Positions 1 through 5,978 of a stretch of 7,780 bases of DNA are shown one piece after another. The stretch is from CAZQAA01 sp964591255 (GTDB taxonomy: Bacteria > Desulfobacterota > DSM-4660 > Desulfatiglandales > Desulfatiglandaceae). The stretch's first letter is position 1. Every line of letters starts with the position of its first letter. The notes under the pieces were generated by a model. That model made no database searches, was not told the DNA's origin, and saw nothing but the letters and a program-made list of their open reading frames with translations. The stretch lies in contig CAZQAA010000084.1 of assembly GCA_964591255.1 (NCBI GenBank), forward strand, positions 1 through 7,780, in the 5' to 3' direction. The position numbers were made by a program, and so were the translations under genes.

Positions 1-537
1 AACGGCAATCGCTCTGGCTATATTGATAAATCTTTAGAGACATACATCGAAATACCCTCCGATAGGATAGAGTTTGACAAGGCTCCCAAGATGAAGGCCT
101 TAGAGATAAGAGACAGGACTATCGAATTGCTCAAAAGCGGTAATTATCGATTTGGTCGCCTGAATTTTGCCAACGGAGATATGGTAGGACATACTGGTGT
201 AATGGAGGCAGCGATCAGGGCCGTGGAGACCGTGGATGTTTGTGTGGGGAGTCTGTTGGAGGTTATTGGTGAGCTTGGTGGAATCGCCGTAGTGACTGCA
301 GATCATGGAAATTCAGATGAGATGTTTACAGTAACAAAGAGCGGGGAAAAGATAGTCAAGACCTCTCATACACTGAATCCTGTCCCGTTTGTTATTTTTG
401 ATCCTCTGTTTGACGGGGAGTATGAGATGTCTCGTCTGGCTAAGCAAGGCCTTTCCAACATTGCAGCCAGCCTGTTGAATCTCCTTGGATACCAGAAGGT
501 GGAGGACTATGATGCCTCTTTGATATCCGTGGCATAG
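1..537 (+). CDS. gpmI: 2,3-bisphosphoglycerate-independent phosphoglycerate mutase, C-terminal part
   Basis: This enzyme interconverts 3-phosphoglycerate and 2-phosphoglycerate in cytoplasmic glycolysis and gluconeogenesis, using two metal ions and a phosphoserine intermediate. The frame is open from base 1, so the gene enters from the left and only 178 codons are present, about a third of a usual 510-550 residue protein. An ATG at 91 is internal: the codons before it already read as family sequence (NGNRSGYID, then a YIEIPSD motif). Alkaline-phosphatase-fold metal ligands are visible, counted from the window edge: NFANGDMVGH with Asp60 and His64, TADHGN with Asp101 and His102, and SHTLNPVPF with His123. 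The catalytic serine and phosphate-transfer domain lie outside the window. The spacing around SHTLNPVPF and the YIEIPSD stretch suggest the longer subtype. It ends with TAG, 37 bases from the convergent hydrolase gene. Family assignment is very secure. Confidence 0.96.
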   Translation, partial: NGNRSGYIDKSLETYIEIPSDRIEFDKAPKMKALEIRDRTIELLKSGNYRFGRLNFANGDMVGHTGVMEAAIRAVETVDVCVGSLLEVIGELGGIAVVTADHGNSDEMFTVTKSGEKIVKTSHTLNPVPFVIFDPLFDGEYEMSRLAKQGLSNIAASLLNLLGYQKVEDYDASLISVA

Positions 538-543
538 AGAAAG

Positions 544-583
544 AACCCCCTTATCCTTTTGGGTTATATGGGATTTACCCAAA
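544..583. terminator. Overlapping dyads between convergent genes, possible terminator
   Basis: Two inverted repeats share one arm between the gpmI stop and the end of the minus-strand hydrolase. TTTGGGT at 558-564 pairs perfectly with ACCCAAA at 577-583 over a 12-base loop. AACCC at 544-548 can pair instead with GGGTT at 561-565. The two stems are mutually exclusive. Neither is followed by a clear T-tract on either strand, so this is not a textbook intrinsic terminator. The position between two convergent genes is what makes a terminating role plausible. Confidence 0.3.
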
Positions 584-1669
584 CCCGAGCTCTTCCATAA
601 TAAGGTTATGTAACCTTGGCCTCATTTCTTTTATCTTTTTATTGTTCCTCGTAGGATGTATCCTGTTTGTAAGGAATATAACCACCACATCTTTATCAAG
701 GTCTATCCATATGGAAGTTCCTGTAAATCCAAGGTGGCCCACGCTGTTTTGCGAAAAACAGTTGCCCGCACTGGAGTTGTCAGCAGATGGTGTATCCCAG
801 CCCAGGGCCCATGTGCTGTTGCAGACCAAAGACTGTCTGACAAAGAATGTCCGGACGGTTTCGGGTTTGAAGAAATCCTCTCTTTTGCCGTAATAATGTT
901 CCCTCAAAATATTTGCTATGGCATAGATCTCTTCTGCTATACCAAACAGTCCCGCATGACCTGAATATCCGCCAAGGGCATAGGCGTTTTCATCATGGAC
1001 ATCACCCTGGAGCACCTGTTTTCTCCATGGACAGTTTTCCGTTGCAGCAAAGACATTCCGATTGAATTGTGCCTGAAAGCGGTGAGTGAAGAGAAATGTC
1101 TTTTTAAGTGACAGGGGACCATAAAGGTGTTTTTCGAGAAAGCTGTCCATAGCCATATGAGTTGCAGATTCAATAATCCATTCGAGGAGTACAAAACCCA
1201 GATCACTATATAATGACTTCTTGGTTGGGGCGTAAACCAAGGGTTGTTCAAGGATCCATTCTCTCAGCAATCTCTTTCGGTCGCTGGTGGCATATTTTAC
1301 AATATCCATATAGAAGGGTTTCCAGTGGGCAAGACCTGCAGAATGGTTTAAGAGCATGCGAGGTGTGATTTTTCCCTTATCTCCTGACGATTCTACAGGT
1401 AAAAGGTGTATAAGGGGTTGATCAAGATGGACAATCCCGTTATCAACAAGAAACATTAGTGCAATTGTTGTGGATAGCGGCTTGGTCAAAGACGCCAGAT
1501 CAAATATGGTATCTTTTTCCATAGGAAGGACGTGCGGGATAATTGACCGGAAGCCGGCATGTTTAAGAAAGATGGTCTCTCCGCCTTGGGCCACCAGGAG
1601 CACGGCGCCGGGATACACGCAATTTTCCACACCTTTTTTGAGTAATGATGTTATCTTGTCTTTTTTCAT
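575..1669 (-). CDS. Serine hydrolase of the beta-lactamase / penicillin-binding fold
   Basis: This 364-residue protein has the three active-site elements of the class C beta-lactamase / DD-peptidase-like fold (PF00144). They are Ser60-x-x-Lys63 in ASLTKPL, Tyr154-Ser-Asp156 in place of YxN, and a GHLGFTGTS stretch at about 311-319 standing in for the KTG strand. A FAATENCPWR then GDVHDENA then GGYSGHAGLF series at about 207-242 is typical of one subgroup of uncharacterised serine hydrolases and esterases. I see no signal peptide or membrane segment, so it is probably cytoplasmic; a resistance role is unlikely and the substrate is unknown (ester, amide or muropeptide are possible). I chose ATG at 1669, 16 bases after the manA stop. 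A TTG at 1729 would lengthen it by 20 residues but overlap manA, and neither start has a clear ribosome-binding site. It is probably the last gene of the minus-strand unit. Confidence 0.88.
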   Translation of the reverse strand: MKKDKITSLLKKGVENCVYPGAVLLVAQGGETIFLKHAGFRSIIPHVLPMEKDTIFDLASLTKPLSTTIALMFLVDNGIVHLDQPLIHLLPVESSGDKGKITPRMLLNHSAGLAHWKPFYMDIVKYATSDRKRLLREWILEQPLVYAPTKKSLYSDLGFVLLEWIIESATHMAMDSFLEKHLYGPLSLKKTFLFTHRFQAQFNRNVFAATENCPWRKQVLQGDVHDENAYALGGYSGHAGLFGIAEEIYAIANILREHYYGKREDFFKPETVRTFFVRQSLVCNSTWALGWDTPSADNSSAGNCFSQNSVGHLGFTGTSIWIDLDKDVVVIFLTNRIHPTRNNKKIKEMRPRLHNLIMEELGFG

Positions 1670-1685
1670 CGGGAGATGTTTCAGA

Positions 1686-2906
1686 TCAAAGGGGTATTGA
1701 GGCCTTGTAAAGTGTGGCGTTGCCTTCAATTATGTACTGTGGGACCGATGATGGAATAATAACGGATTTGCCTTTGTTCAGATGTAAGACCTCACTTGTC
1801 TGGACGTCTTTGATCTTTGCATTTCCTTTTATACAGATTACTATTTCCGCACTTCGTCGTTTCCCGCTTGTAAATGAGTCACTCGCCTTTACAGTGATTT
1901 CGGATAACAGGAATTCATTAACCGGTGCAGGATAAACTTTTTCACATGTTTTCCCCGGTACGGGCACTGTAATCGCTGAGGACCCAGCCTTAAAACTTAT
2001 TATCTCCAAGAGTTCCTCAACGTCCACATGTTTTGGGGTGAGCCCACCCCGGAGAACATTATCCGAATTGGCCATTAACTCGATGCCCGTTCCATATAGG
2101 TAGCTATGGAGTTCGCCGGCCGGAATATAAACGGCTTCCCCCGGCAGCAGTTGCAAAAAGTTGAGTAGGAGGGGAGACAAAACGCCTATATCTCCTGGAT
2201 ATTCCCTGTTAAGCCGGATCATCCATTCATAAGCCGGGTTTTCAGTAACGAGATTTTCCGCACGGGTCACGATCTCCTTGACCACTTGTTTCTGCCACGC
2301 CTTGTCTTGGCTCATAATATATGAATAAAAATTCTTTAATTGAAAGGAAGTTGGCCTTTTTTTTAAGTCTTCGAGCCTGGAAAAAAGAGTCGGGGGAATG
2401 ACTTGTTCCATCAGAAAGACGATCTCTGCAATCTGGCGAAAACCTTTGAGGGCATAAAACTTGGTGAGAGCACAAAGTATTTCGGGTTTGTGGTTTTGGT
2501 CTTTGTAGTTTCGGTTCGGTGCGTCTAATGGTATTTTGAGGCGGTTTTCTCTCATAAACCCTGATTGTGCCTGATTAAGGTTGGGGTGTGCCTGAATGGA
2601 AAGGGGCTTATCAGCAGCCAGCACCTTAAACAAAAAAGGAAGCTTTTTTGCGAATCTTAGCGCGACCTCTTTTCCCAGGATCGATTCAGGGTCTTCATCA
2701 ATAACTTTATTAAGGGGTATCCAACGACTCCCTATAAGGACCATTGATGGAGACTTTGGGTGTGCACCCATCCAGAGTTCTGCTATGGGTTCTTCTCCGG
2801 GAGCAGTTTTTCCAAGCAGTGATTGAATGGCTGTTTTAGAGCCCCATGCATAGTTTTGTATACTGTTTTTGAGGATGCTGATCTTTTTGTATTTTTCTGT
2901 TTCCAT
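1686..2906 (-). CDS. manA: Mannose-6-phosphate isomerase, class I
   Basis: Type I phosphomannose isomerase interconverts fructose-6-phosphate and mannose-6-phosphate in the cytoplasm, feeding GDP-mannose and surface glycans or allowing mannose use. The 406-residue protein is full length for the family and carries the expected landmarks. These are an N-terminal IQNYAWGS, LSIQAHPN with zinc ligands Gln105 and His107, DQNHKPE with Glu142, and PAGELHSYLYG with His267. The catalytic-arginine motif NVLRGGLTPKHVD (Arg286) is also present, followed by the C-terminal cupin half. The ATG at 2906 starts just before the conserved N-terminal motif. The only Shine-Dalgarno-like bases upstream (AAGG) are badly spaced, so initiation may be weak or coupled to fetB, whose stop is 49 bases upstream. 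The hydrolase gene follows 16 bases downstream. No GDP-mannose genes are in the window to reveal its pathway. Confidence 0.96.
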   Translation of the reverse strand: METEKYKKISILKNSIQNYAWGSKTAIQSLLGKTAPGEEPIAELWMGAHPKSPSMVLIGSRWIPLNKVIDEDPESILGKEVALRFAKKLPFLFKVLAADKPLSIQAHPNLNQAQSGFMRENRLKIPLDAPNRNYKDQNHKPEILCALTKFYALKGFRQIAEIVFLMEQVIPPTLFSRLEDLKKRPTSFQLKNFYSYIMSQDKAWQKQVVKEIVTRAENLVTENPAYEWMIRLNREYPGDIGVLSPLLLNFLQLLPGEAVYIPAGELHSYLYGTGIELMANSDNVLRGGLTPKHVDVEELLEIISFKAGSSAITVPVPGKTCEKVYPAPVNEFLLSEITVKASDSFTSGKRRSAEIVICIKGNAKIKDVQTSEVLHLNKGKSVIIPSSVPQYIIEGNATLYKASIPL

Positions 2907-2955
2907 GGCCTTTTTTGGGGATGAATATTATCTTATTGTTAAATGCGTTTTTAGC

Positions 2956-3744
2956 CTATTCAACGAAGGCTTGAGAGTCAAGAATCCCATAAGGGTTAAA
3001 GCTTCCTGTGATGCTCGTGAAAATCGCAAGGATTACTGTAATGGCTGTTCCCGTGAATATGGCAATCATTATCCCTATCTGGTACTTAATGGCAGTCATG
3101 GGATCGGCACCCCCAAGGATCACTCCTGTCATCATTCCCGGCAAGGCCACCAGACCAATGGTTGCCATGGTTGCCACGGTCGGAAGCAGTGCAGACTGAC
3201 AGGCATCGCGCAGAAAGGGCCGGATGGCTTCATGCAAGCGGGCACCCTGAGAAAGGGCGTAGAGGAACATTTTTTCCCGTTTTTTTATGGCCTCATAAAA
3301 ACTTCTGATCCCGATAATATCCGCTCGCAGACAATTTCCCAGGATCATGCCCCCGATGGGAATGACATACTGGGCGTCCATTAAACCAGGCCTGTTGAGC
3401 AAAGGTCCAACAAAGGCAAGCAAGGGAATTGCAGTGCCTCCGACTAAGGCAATGAAAAGAGGAAAAACAAACCTGCGCAGCTTGAGCCCGCAGCCCCTGA
3501 TAATGGAAAGGTCGGCCACTACAAGCATGACTGCCAGCCACAGACCGTTTATCCATGGATTATTTAGCCTGAATACGATCTGGAGATAAAATCCCACAAA
3601 AAGCAATTGTAGCGTCATTCTGGACACGGCGACAACGGTTTTTCCCATAACCGGGATTCTAAGCCAGACCATCATGCCGAAAGGAATGATGAGCAGGGCG
3701 TAATACGCAGAAAGGGCCAATATGCTTATGTCTTTAATTTGCAT
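2956..3744 (-). CDS. fetB: ABC transporter permease, FetB / UPF0014 family
   Basis: This is the integral inner-membrane partner of the adjacent ATPase. E. coli FetAB has been described as an iron exporter that lowers oxidative stress. The 262-residue product matches the family length (about 260) and is hydrophobic throughout, with roughly seven helices. Family landmarks include SRMTLQLLFVGF at 41-52, YVIPIGGMILGN at 126-137 and LPGMMTGVILGGADP at 201-215, followed by AIKYQIGIM. A longer frame upstream to 3939 exists but lies inside the ATPase gene, so I chose the ATG at 3744. This begins at MQIKDI, directly before the first helix, and overlaps the ATPase end by 11 bases, as expected for translational coupling. 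The stop is TAG, 49 bases before manA. Metal specificity cannot be read from sequence; iron export is inferred from the family. Confidence 0.93.
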   Translation of the reverse strand: MQIKDISILALSAYYALLIIPFGMMVWLRIPVMGKTVVAVSRMTLQLLFVGFYLQIVFRLNNPWINGLWLAVMLVVADLSIIRGCGLKLRRFVFPLFIALVGGTAIPLLAFVGPLLNRPGLMDAQYVIPIGGMILGNCLRADIIGIRSFYEAIKKREKMFLYALSQGARLHEAIRPFLRDACQSALLPTVATMATIGLVALPGMMTGVILGGADPMTAIKYQIGIMIAIFTGTAITVILAIFTSITGSFNPYGILDSQAFVE

Positions 3745-4387
3745 GGTTTTTGTCTGTTGGATGTAGTTCGATGATTCGGTCAGCCCGATCGAGAAACTTA
3801 TAATCATGGGACACGGCCAGGATGGAGGCATCCGGGATTGTAAAGAGAAGATCCAAAACCTTCTTTCCATTTTTGCTGTCAAGTGCTGAGGTTGGTTCAT
3901 CCAAAAGAAAAATTTTTCTCTGAAGAAGCATGGCGGCAATCAGGACGACCCGTTGCTTTTCACCCCCTGAGAGGGTAGAGACCTCTTTATGGAGCAGCTC
4001 GGTGGAAAGGGAGAAACGTTCAAGCAGCTCGGGCAGAAGTTCCAGGTTCTTTTTTAGATCCGTGTTTGCCCGGAAAAAAAATGGGGCCTTGAACCATTCC
4101 TCAAGATTCCCGTCACCTAGTTCGGGCTCCTGGGGAACATAGGCCAAGAAAGTACGTAGATTCCATACAGATTCAGGAGTAAGCGGCTGCCCCTGGATGA
4201 GGACTTTTCCCTTCTCGGGAATCACGAAACCTAGGAGACACTTCAGGATGGTGGATTTGCCAAGCCCTGATTCTCCGGTTAGAACCACTTTCTCCCCAGG
4301 AGCAATACACAAGGAAAAATTTTCTAAAATGGTTTTTCCTTGGAATCGCACCAGGATATCCTTCATAGCTATTGTGGAGACCGCCAT
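3734..4387 (-). CDS. fetA: ABC transporter ATP-binding protein, FetA-like
   Basis: This cytoplasmic nucleotide-binding subunit should power the FetB-type permease encoded immediately downstream. The 217 residues form a single ABC domain with every motif intact: Walker A GESGLGKST at 38-46, Q-loop Gln86, signature LSGGEKQR at 139-146, Walker B KIFLLDE at 158-164 followed by the D-loop SALD, and the switch histidine His194 in VSHD. Length and the direct pairing with a UPF0014 permease identify it as FetA-type; the ATPase domain alone would only say ABC transporter. The ATG at 4387 is supported by GGGGAG at 4397-4402, nine bases upstream, one of the better ribosome-binding sites here. The gene overlaps fetB by 11 bases and follows the small membrane protein gene by 89 bases. 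It lacks membrane segments or fused domains. Confidence 0.93.
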   Translation of the reverse strand: MAVSTIAMKDILVRFQGKTILENFSLCIAPGEKVVLTGESGLGKSTILKCLLGFVIPEKGKVLIQGQPLTPESVWNLRTFLAYVPQEPELGDGNLEEWFKAPFFFRANTDLKKNLELLPELLERFSLSTELLHKEVSTLSGGEKQRVVLIAAMLLQRKIFLLDEPTSALDSKNGKKVLDLLFTIPDASILAVSHDYKFLDRADRIIELHPTDKNHAN

Positions 4388-4396
4388 CTATATCGT

Positions 4397-4402
4397 CTCC
4401 CC
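4397..4402 (-). promoter_or_regulatory. Ribosome-binding site of fetA
   Basis: On the minus strand GGGGAG lies nine bases before the fetA ATG at 4387. It decides that start over an in-frame ATG seven codons further in. Confidence 0.65.
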
Positions 4403-4476
4403 TTTTTTCAACAAGAAAGCCGGTGTTTTAATTGAAGTTGTTCAAATCCTTTGGTTTATGTAGAAATTGCTAATAG

Positions 4477-4830
4477 TTAAAAGATCTTAGCCGTTAACCA
4501 AATTGCCATGCGATTACCAGCAACCACAAAGACCGCGATTATGAAAGTTTCAATTGCCGCTTTCATGCTTACAGAACTGATTATTAAGGCCGCTAAGAGA
4601 TCTGTGAAGACAGCGAAGCCCAGCCCGGCCATGAGGCCCCATTGGCGAATAACCCATGTCATAAGCAGGAGCAAGGGAATACTGAGGAGTGTTCCGAGAA
4701 TAACCAACCAGTAAATTGAGAATTCAAAATTTTTGGCAACCAAATTGGTCATTGCTGCCATACGGGGGCAGACGATAAAAAAGCCAAAGGCTCCTATTAC
4801 GATTGAAAAAGACAAGAAGTTTTCATTCAT
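4477..4830 (-). CDS. Small four-helix membrane protein of unknown function
   Basis: I do not recognise this 117-residue family. The sequence predicts four membrane helices at about residues 4-21, 38-62, 66-85 and 91-113, with very short loops. Charged or polar residues inside or at the edge of helices are Asp77 in AVFTDLLA, Glu94, and Asn106-Arg107 in VAGNRMAIW. A CPRM motif follows helix 1. Start choice is firm: ATG at 4830 has AGAGGAG at 4841-4847 with ten bases of spacing, the strongest ribosome-binding site in the window. The gene lies 89 bases upstream of fetA on the same strand and about 100 bases downstream of the HAD gene, so it may be expressed with the FetAB exporter. A partner or independent small transporter role is conceivable, but this is inference from position only. 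Confidence 0.82.
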   Translation of the reverse strand: MNENFLSFSIVIGAFGFFIVCPRMAAMTNLVAKNFEFSIYWLVILGTLLSIPLLLLMTWVIRQWGLMAGLGFAVFTDLLAALIISSVSMKAAIETFIIAVFVVAGNRMAIWLTAKIF

Positions 4831-4840
4831 TTGTGTTTTT

Positions 4841-4847
4841 CTCCTCT
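4841..4847 (-). promoter_or_regulatory. Strong ribosome-binding site of the small membrane protein
   Basis: Minus-strand AGAGGAG sits ten bases before the ATG at 4830. It is the closest match to the anti-Shine-Dalgarno sequence that I found at any gene in the window. It supports this short ORF as a translated gene. Confidence 0.7.
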
Positions 4848-4930
4848 AATATTTTGAAAAATTTTCCTTGCAGCAGACTGCTTTTCTCAGGCGCCAGACG
4901 AGGAGTGGAGTATTTTTTATTTCTTTGGGT

Positions 4931-5596
4931 CTAAGGGTAAGGTCCGGTCCGATCATTGCGATTCTTCATGCCAAAGTTAATCATTCCCACTATATGGGCT
5001 ATCTCCTTGTGGTGATTTACGTGATAATCGGCATCCAGATCACAGTTTTTATATGCAACAAATGGTACTCCTGCCGCCTTGGCCATTTCGCAATCAACTA
5101 TAGAATCGCCTACATACAGGGCCTGTTCTGGATCTATCCTGAAAAAACTGAGGATTTTAGAGAGTGATTCCGGGTGGGGCTTAGGTTGTTGGACATCGAG
5201 CGATGAGACAACGATATCAAAAAAATCCTCTAAGCTGTTGGATTTAAGGACTTCCCCTATGGTATTACTCCTGTTTGTTGCAATCCCCAAGCCGTACTTG
5301 GGTTTCAGCATCTTTAAAAGTTCCTTAAGTCCGGGTTCTATGATCATATCTTTAATAAAAGGCGAATAATCGTTTTCTACCCTGTACTGCTGGGCCACAT
5401 GGGTGTACGGGGTACCCCGGAAAATATAACGTACCGACTCGTTGGCCGTGTGCATATGGACATACCTTTCCTCCTCTTCCTCCATAGGCGGGAGATTGAA
5501 GTGCTCAAGGATATGATTGTAAAAGTTTATATTTGCCTGACGTGAGTCAAACATGACCCCGTCACAATCGAAAACAACAGCCTTGAATTTTCTCAT
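4931..5596 (-). CDS. HAD-superfamily hydrolase, phosphoglycolate-phosphatase-like
   Basis: This cytoplasmic phosphatase has the haloacid dehalogenase fold with a C1 helical cap, 221 residues from the chosen start. All four motifs are present: DCDGV with nucleophile Asp10 and acid/base Asp12, ATNRS with Thr107, QPKPHPE with Lys139, and VGDSIVDCEMAKAAG with Asp164 and Asp168. The cap region contains an acidic run at 39-43 followed by HMHTANES. The closest named relatives by pattern are phosphoglycolate phosphatase (Gph) and PpaX, but substrates in this superfamily cannot be predicted from motifs. I chose ATG at 5596, ten residues before the nucleophile. A GTG at 5623 would add nine residues; neither has a good ribosome-binding site. 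The stop is TAG, and the same frame stays open for 35 more codons. Confidence 0.92.
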   Translation of the reverse strand: MRKFKAVVFDCDGVMFDSRQANINFYNHILEHFNLPPMEEEEERYVHMHTANESVRYIFRGTPYTHVAQQYRVENDYSPFIKDMIIEPGLKELLKMLKPKYGLGIATNRSNTIGEVLKSNSLEDFFDIVVSSLDVQQPKPHPESLSKILSFFRIDPEQALYVGDSIVDCEMAKAAGVPFVAYKNCDLDADYHVNHHKEIAHIVGMINFGMKNRNDRTGPYP

Positions 5597-5646
5597 AATA
5601 ATAAAAACAGAGCCTGCGTCCACCTGCGCTGATATGTTTTCTCCAT
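5593..5646 (-). CDS. Possible 17-codon leader ORF coupled to the HAD gene
   Basis: On the minus strand an ATG at 5646 opens a 17-codon frame (MEKTYQRRWTQALFLLL) whose TGA overlaps the HAD ATG as ATGA at 5593-5596. Such overlaps usually mean reinitiation, which would explain why the HAD start lacks its own Shine-Dalgarno. The leader's own site is poor: only GGA four bases before the ATG. The peptide is basic then leucine-rich, with four Leu/Phe codons before the stop, and shows no obvious attenuator hairpin. It could easily be chance. Confidence 0.25.
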   Translation of the reverse strand: MEKTYQRRWTQALFLLL

Positions 5647-5658
5647 TAGGTCCAGGAT

Positions 5659-5889
5659 ATGAACATCATAACATTAAATAAAAAACACAAAAATATAATA
5701 TGCGTTTTCCCAGTAGTTGGACATAATAGGTTAAAACATATTGAAAACCAAGGTTTTTATTTGTTATGTCGTGATTGCTGGCCTAACATGGAAGACTCTG
5801 GTAAGGATGATATAGCGTTGGAAGGGATTTATGCAATACGGGGTGACTTCGCTATGGTCCTTCCGCCAGTTGTACAGCATTACGTTTAA
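5659..5889 (+). CDS. Doubtful 76-codon ORF, unrecognised
   Basis: This is the only plus-strand ORF right of gpmI that does not simply mirror a minus-strand gene. It begins with ATG at 5659, with AGG bases about nine positions upstream as a possible weak ribosome-binding site. The product has an N-terminal basic part (MNIITLNKKHKN), a CRDCW pair of cysteines near the middle and a hydrophobic end (AMVLPPVVQHYV). I recognise no family, signal peptide or membrane helix. The part after about 5780 is less AT-rich than the part before, which could mean a decayed gene fragment joined to spacer DNA. It may equally be noise. Confidence 0.2.
   Translation: MNIITLNKKHKNIICVFPVVGHNRLKHIENQGFYLLCRDCWPNMEDSGKDDIALEGIYAIRGDFAMVLPPVVQHYV
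5665..5693 (-). promoter_or_regulatory. Candidate promoter for the HAD gene
   Basis: The minus strand has TATGAT at 5665-5670, one base off the -10 consensus. A weak TTTTTG lies at 5688-5693 with 17 bases between them, in a strongly AT-rich stretch. Transcription would begin near 5657, about 60 bases before the HAD ATG and just before the tiny leader ORF. The -35 match is poor, so this is only a candidate. Confidence 0.3.
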
Positions 5890-5978
5890 AGTCAGAACAA
5901 TGAACCCTCAAAATTTCTGCGTTTATTGTTTTTATCAAGATCATTAATTGAGTGTCCTCTATTCATAACATGATCAGG

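Larger units (their letters stand above)
5647..5978. other. AT-rich gap without a confident gene
   Basis: This stretch separates the HAD gene region from the amidohydrolase. I find no tRNA, rRNA, riboswitch or insertion-sequence ends in it. It holds a weak minus-strand promoter candidate, an unrecognised 76-codon plus-strand ORF, and a six-base dyad (GATCAT at 5939-5944 with ATGATC at 5970-5975) just after the amidohydrolase stop without a T-tract. One line counted here (5701-5760) has 19 G or C in 60, well below the left part of the window. Confidence 0.6.

Noticed and set aside
1670..1729. TTG start at 1729 for the serine hydrolase
   Set aside because: It overlaps the conserved manA 3' end by 44 bases, uses a rare start codon and has no better ribosome-binding site than the ATG at 1669.
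2869..3384. A 171-codon plus-strand ORF rich in Cys, His and Gly
   Set aside because: It is opposite the conserved fetB coding sequence and its composition is that of antisense codons. No ribosome-binding site or family pattern was seen.
3745..3939. A 65-codon N-terminal extension of the FetB frame
   Set aside because: It lies wholly inside the ATPase gene in another frame and does not read as family sequence. The ATG at 3744 gives the normal family length and a typical coupled overlap.
4432..4445. TTGAA-GTTG-TTCAA dyad upstream of fetA, as an operator
   Set aside because: Five-base arms in AT-rich DNA are common, it does not resemble a Fur box, and there is no second copy elsewhere in the window.
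4872..4882. AGCAGACTGCT followed by T-rich bases, as a terminator after the HAD gene
   Set aside because: The hairpin would have a four-base stem with a three-base loop, and the T-run is on the plus strand while the gene is on the minus strand.
4931..4933. TAG as a pyrrolysine codon
   Set aside because: TAG ends three genes in this window (gpmI, fetB and the HAD gene), and no pyl genes or methylamine methyltransferase are present. The open frame is reported only as an observation.
5939..5975. GATCAT / ATGATC dyad downstream of the amidohydrolase, as a terminator
   Set aside because: Six AT-rich base pairs around a 25-base loop and no following T-tract are too weak to call.
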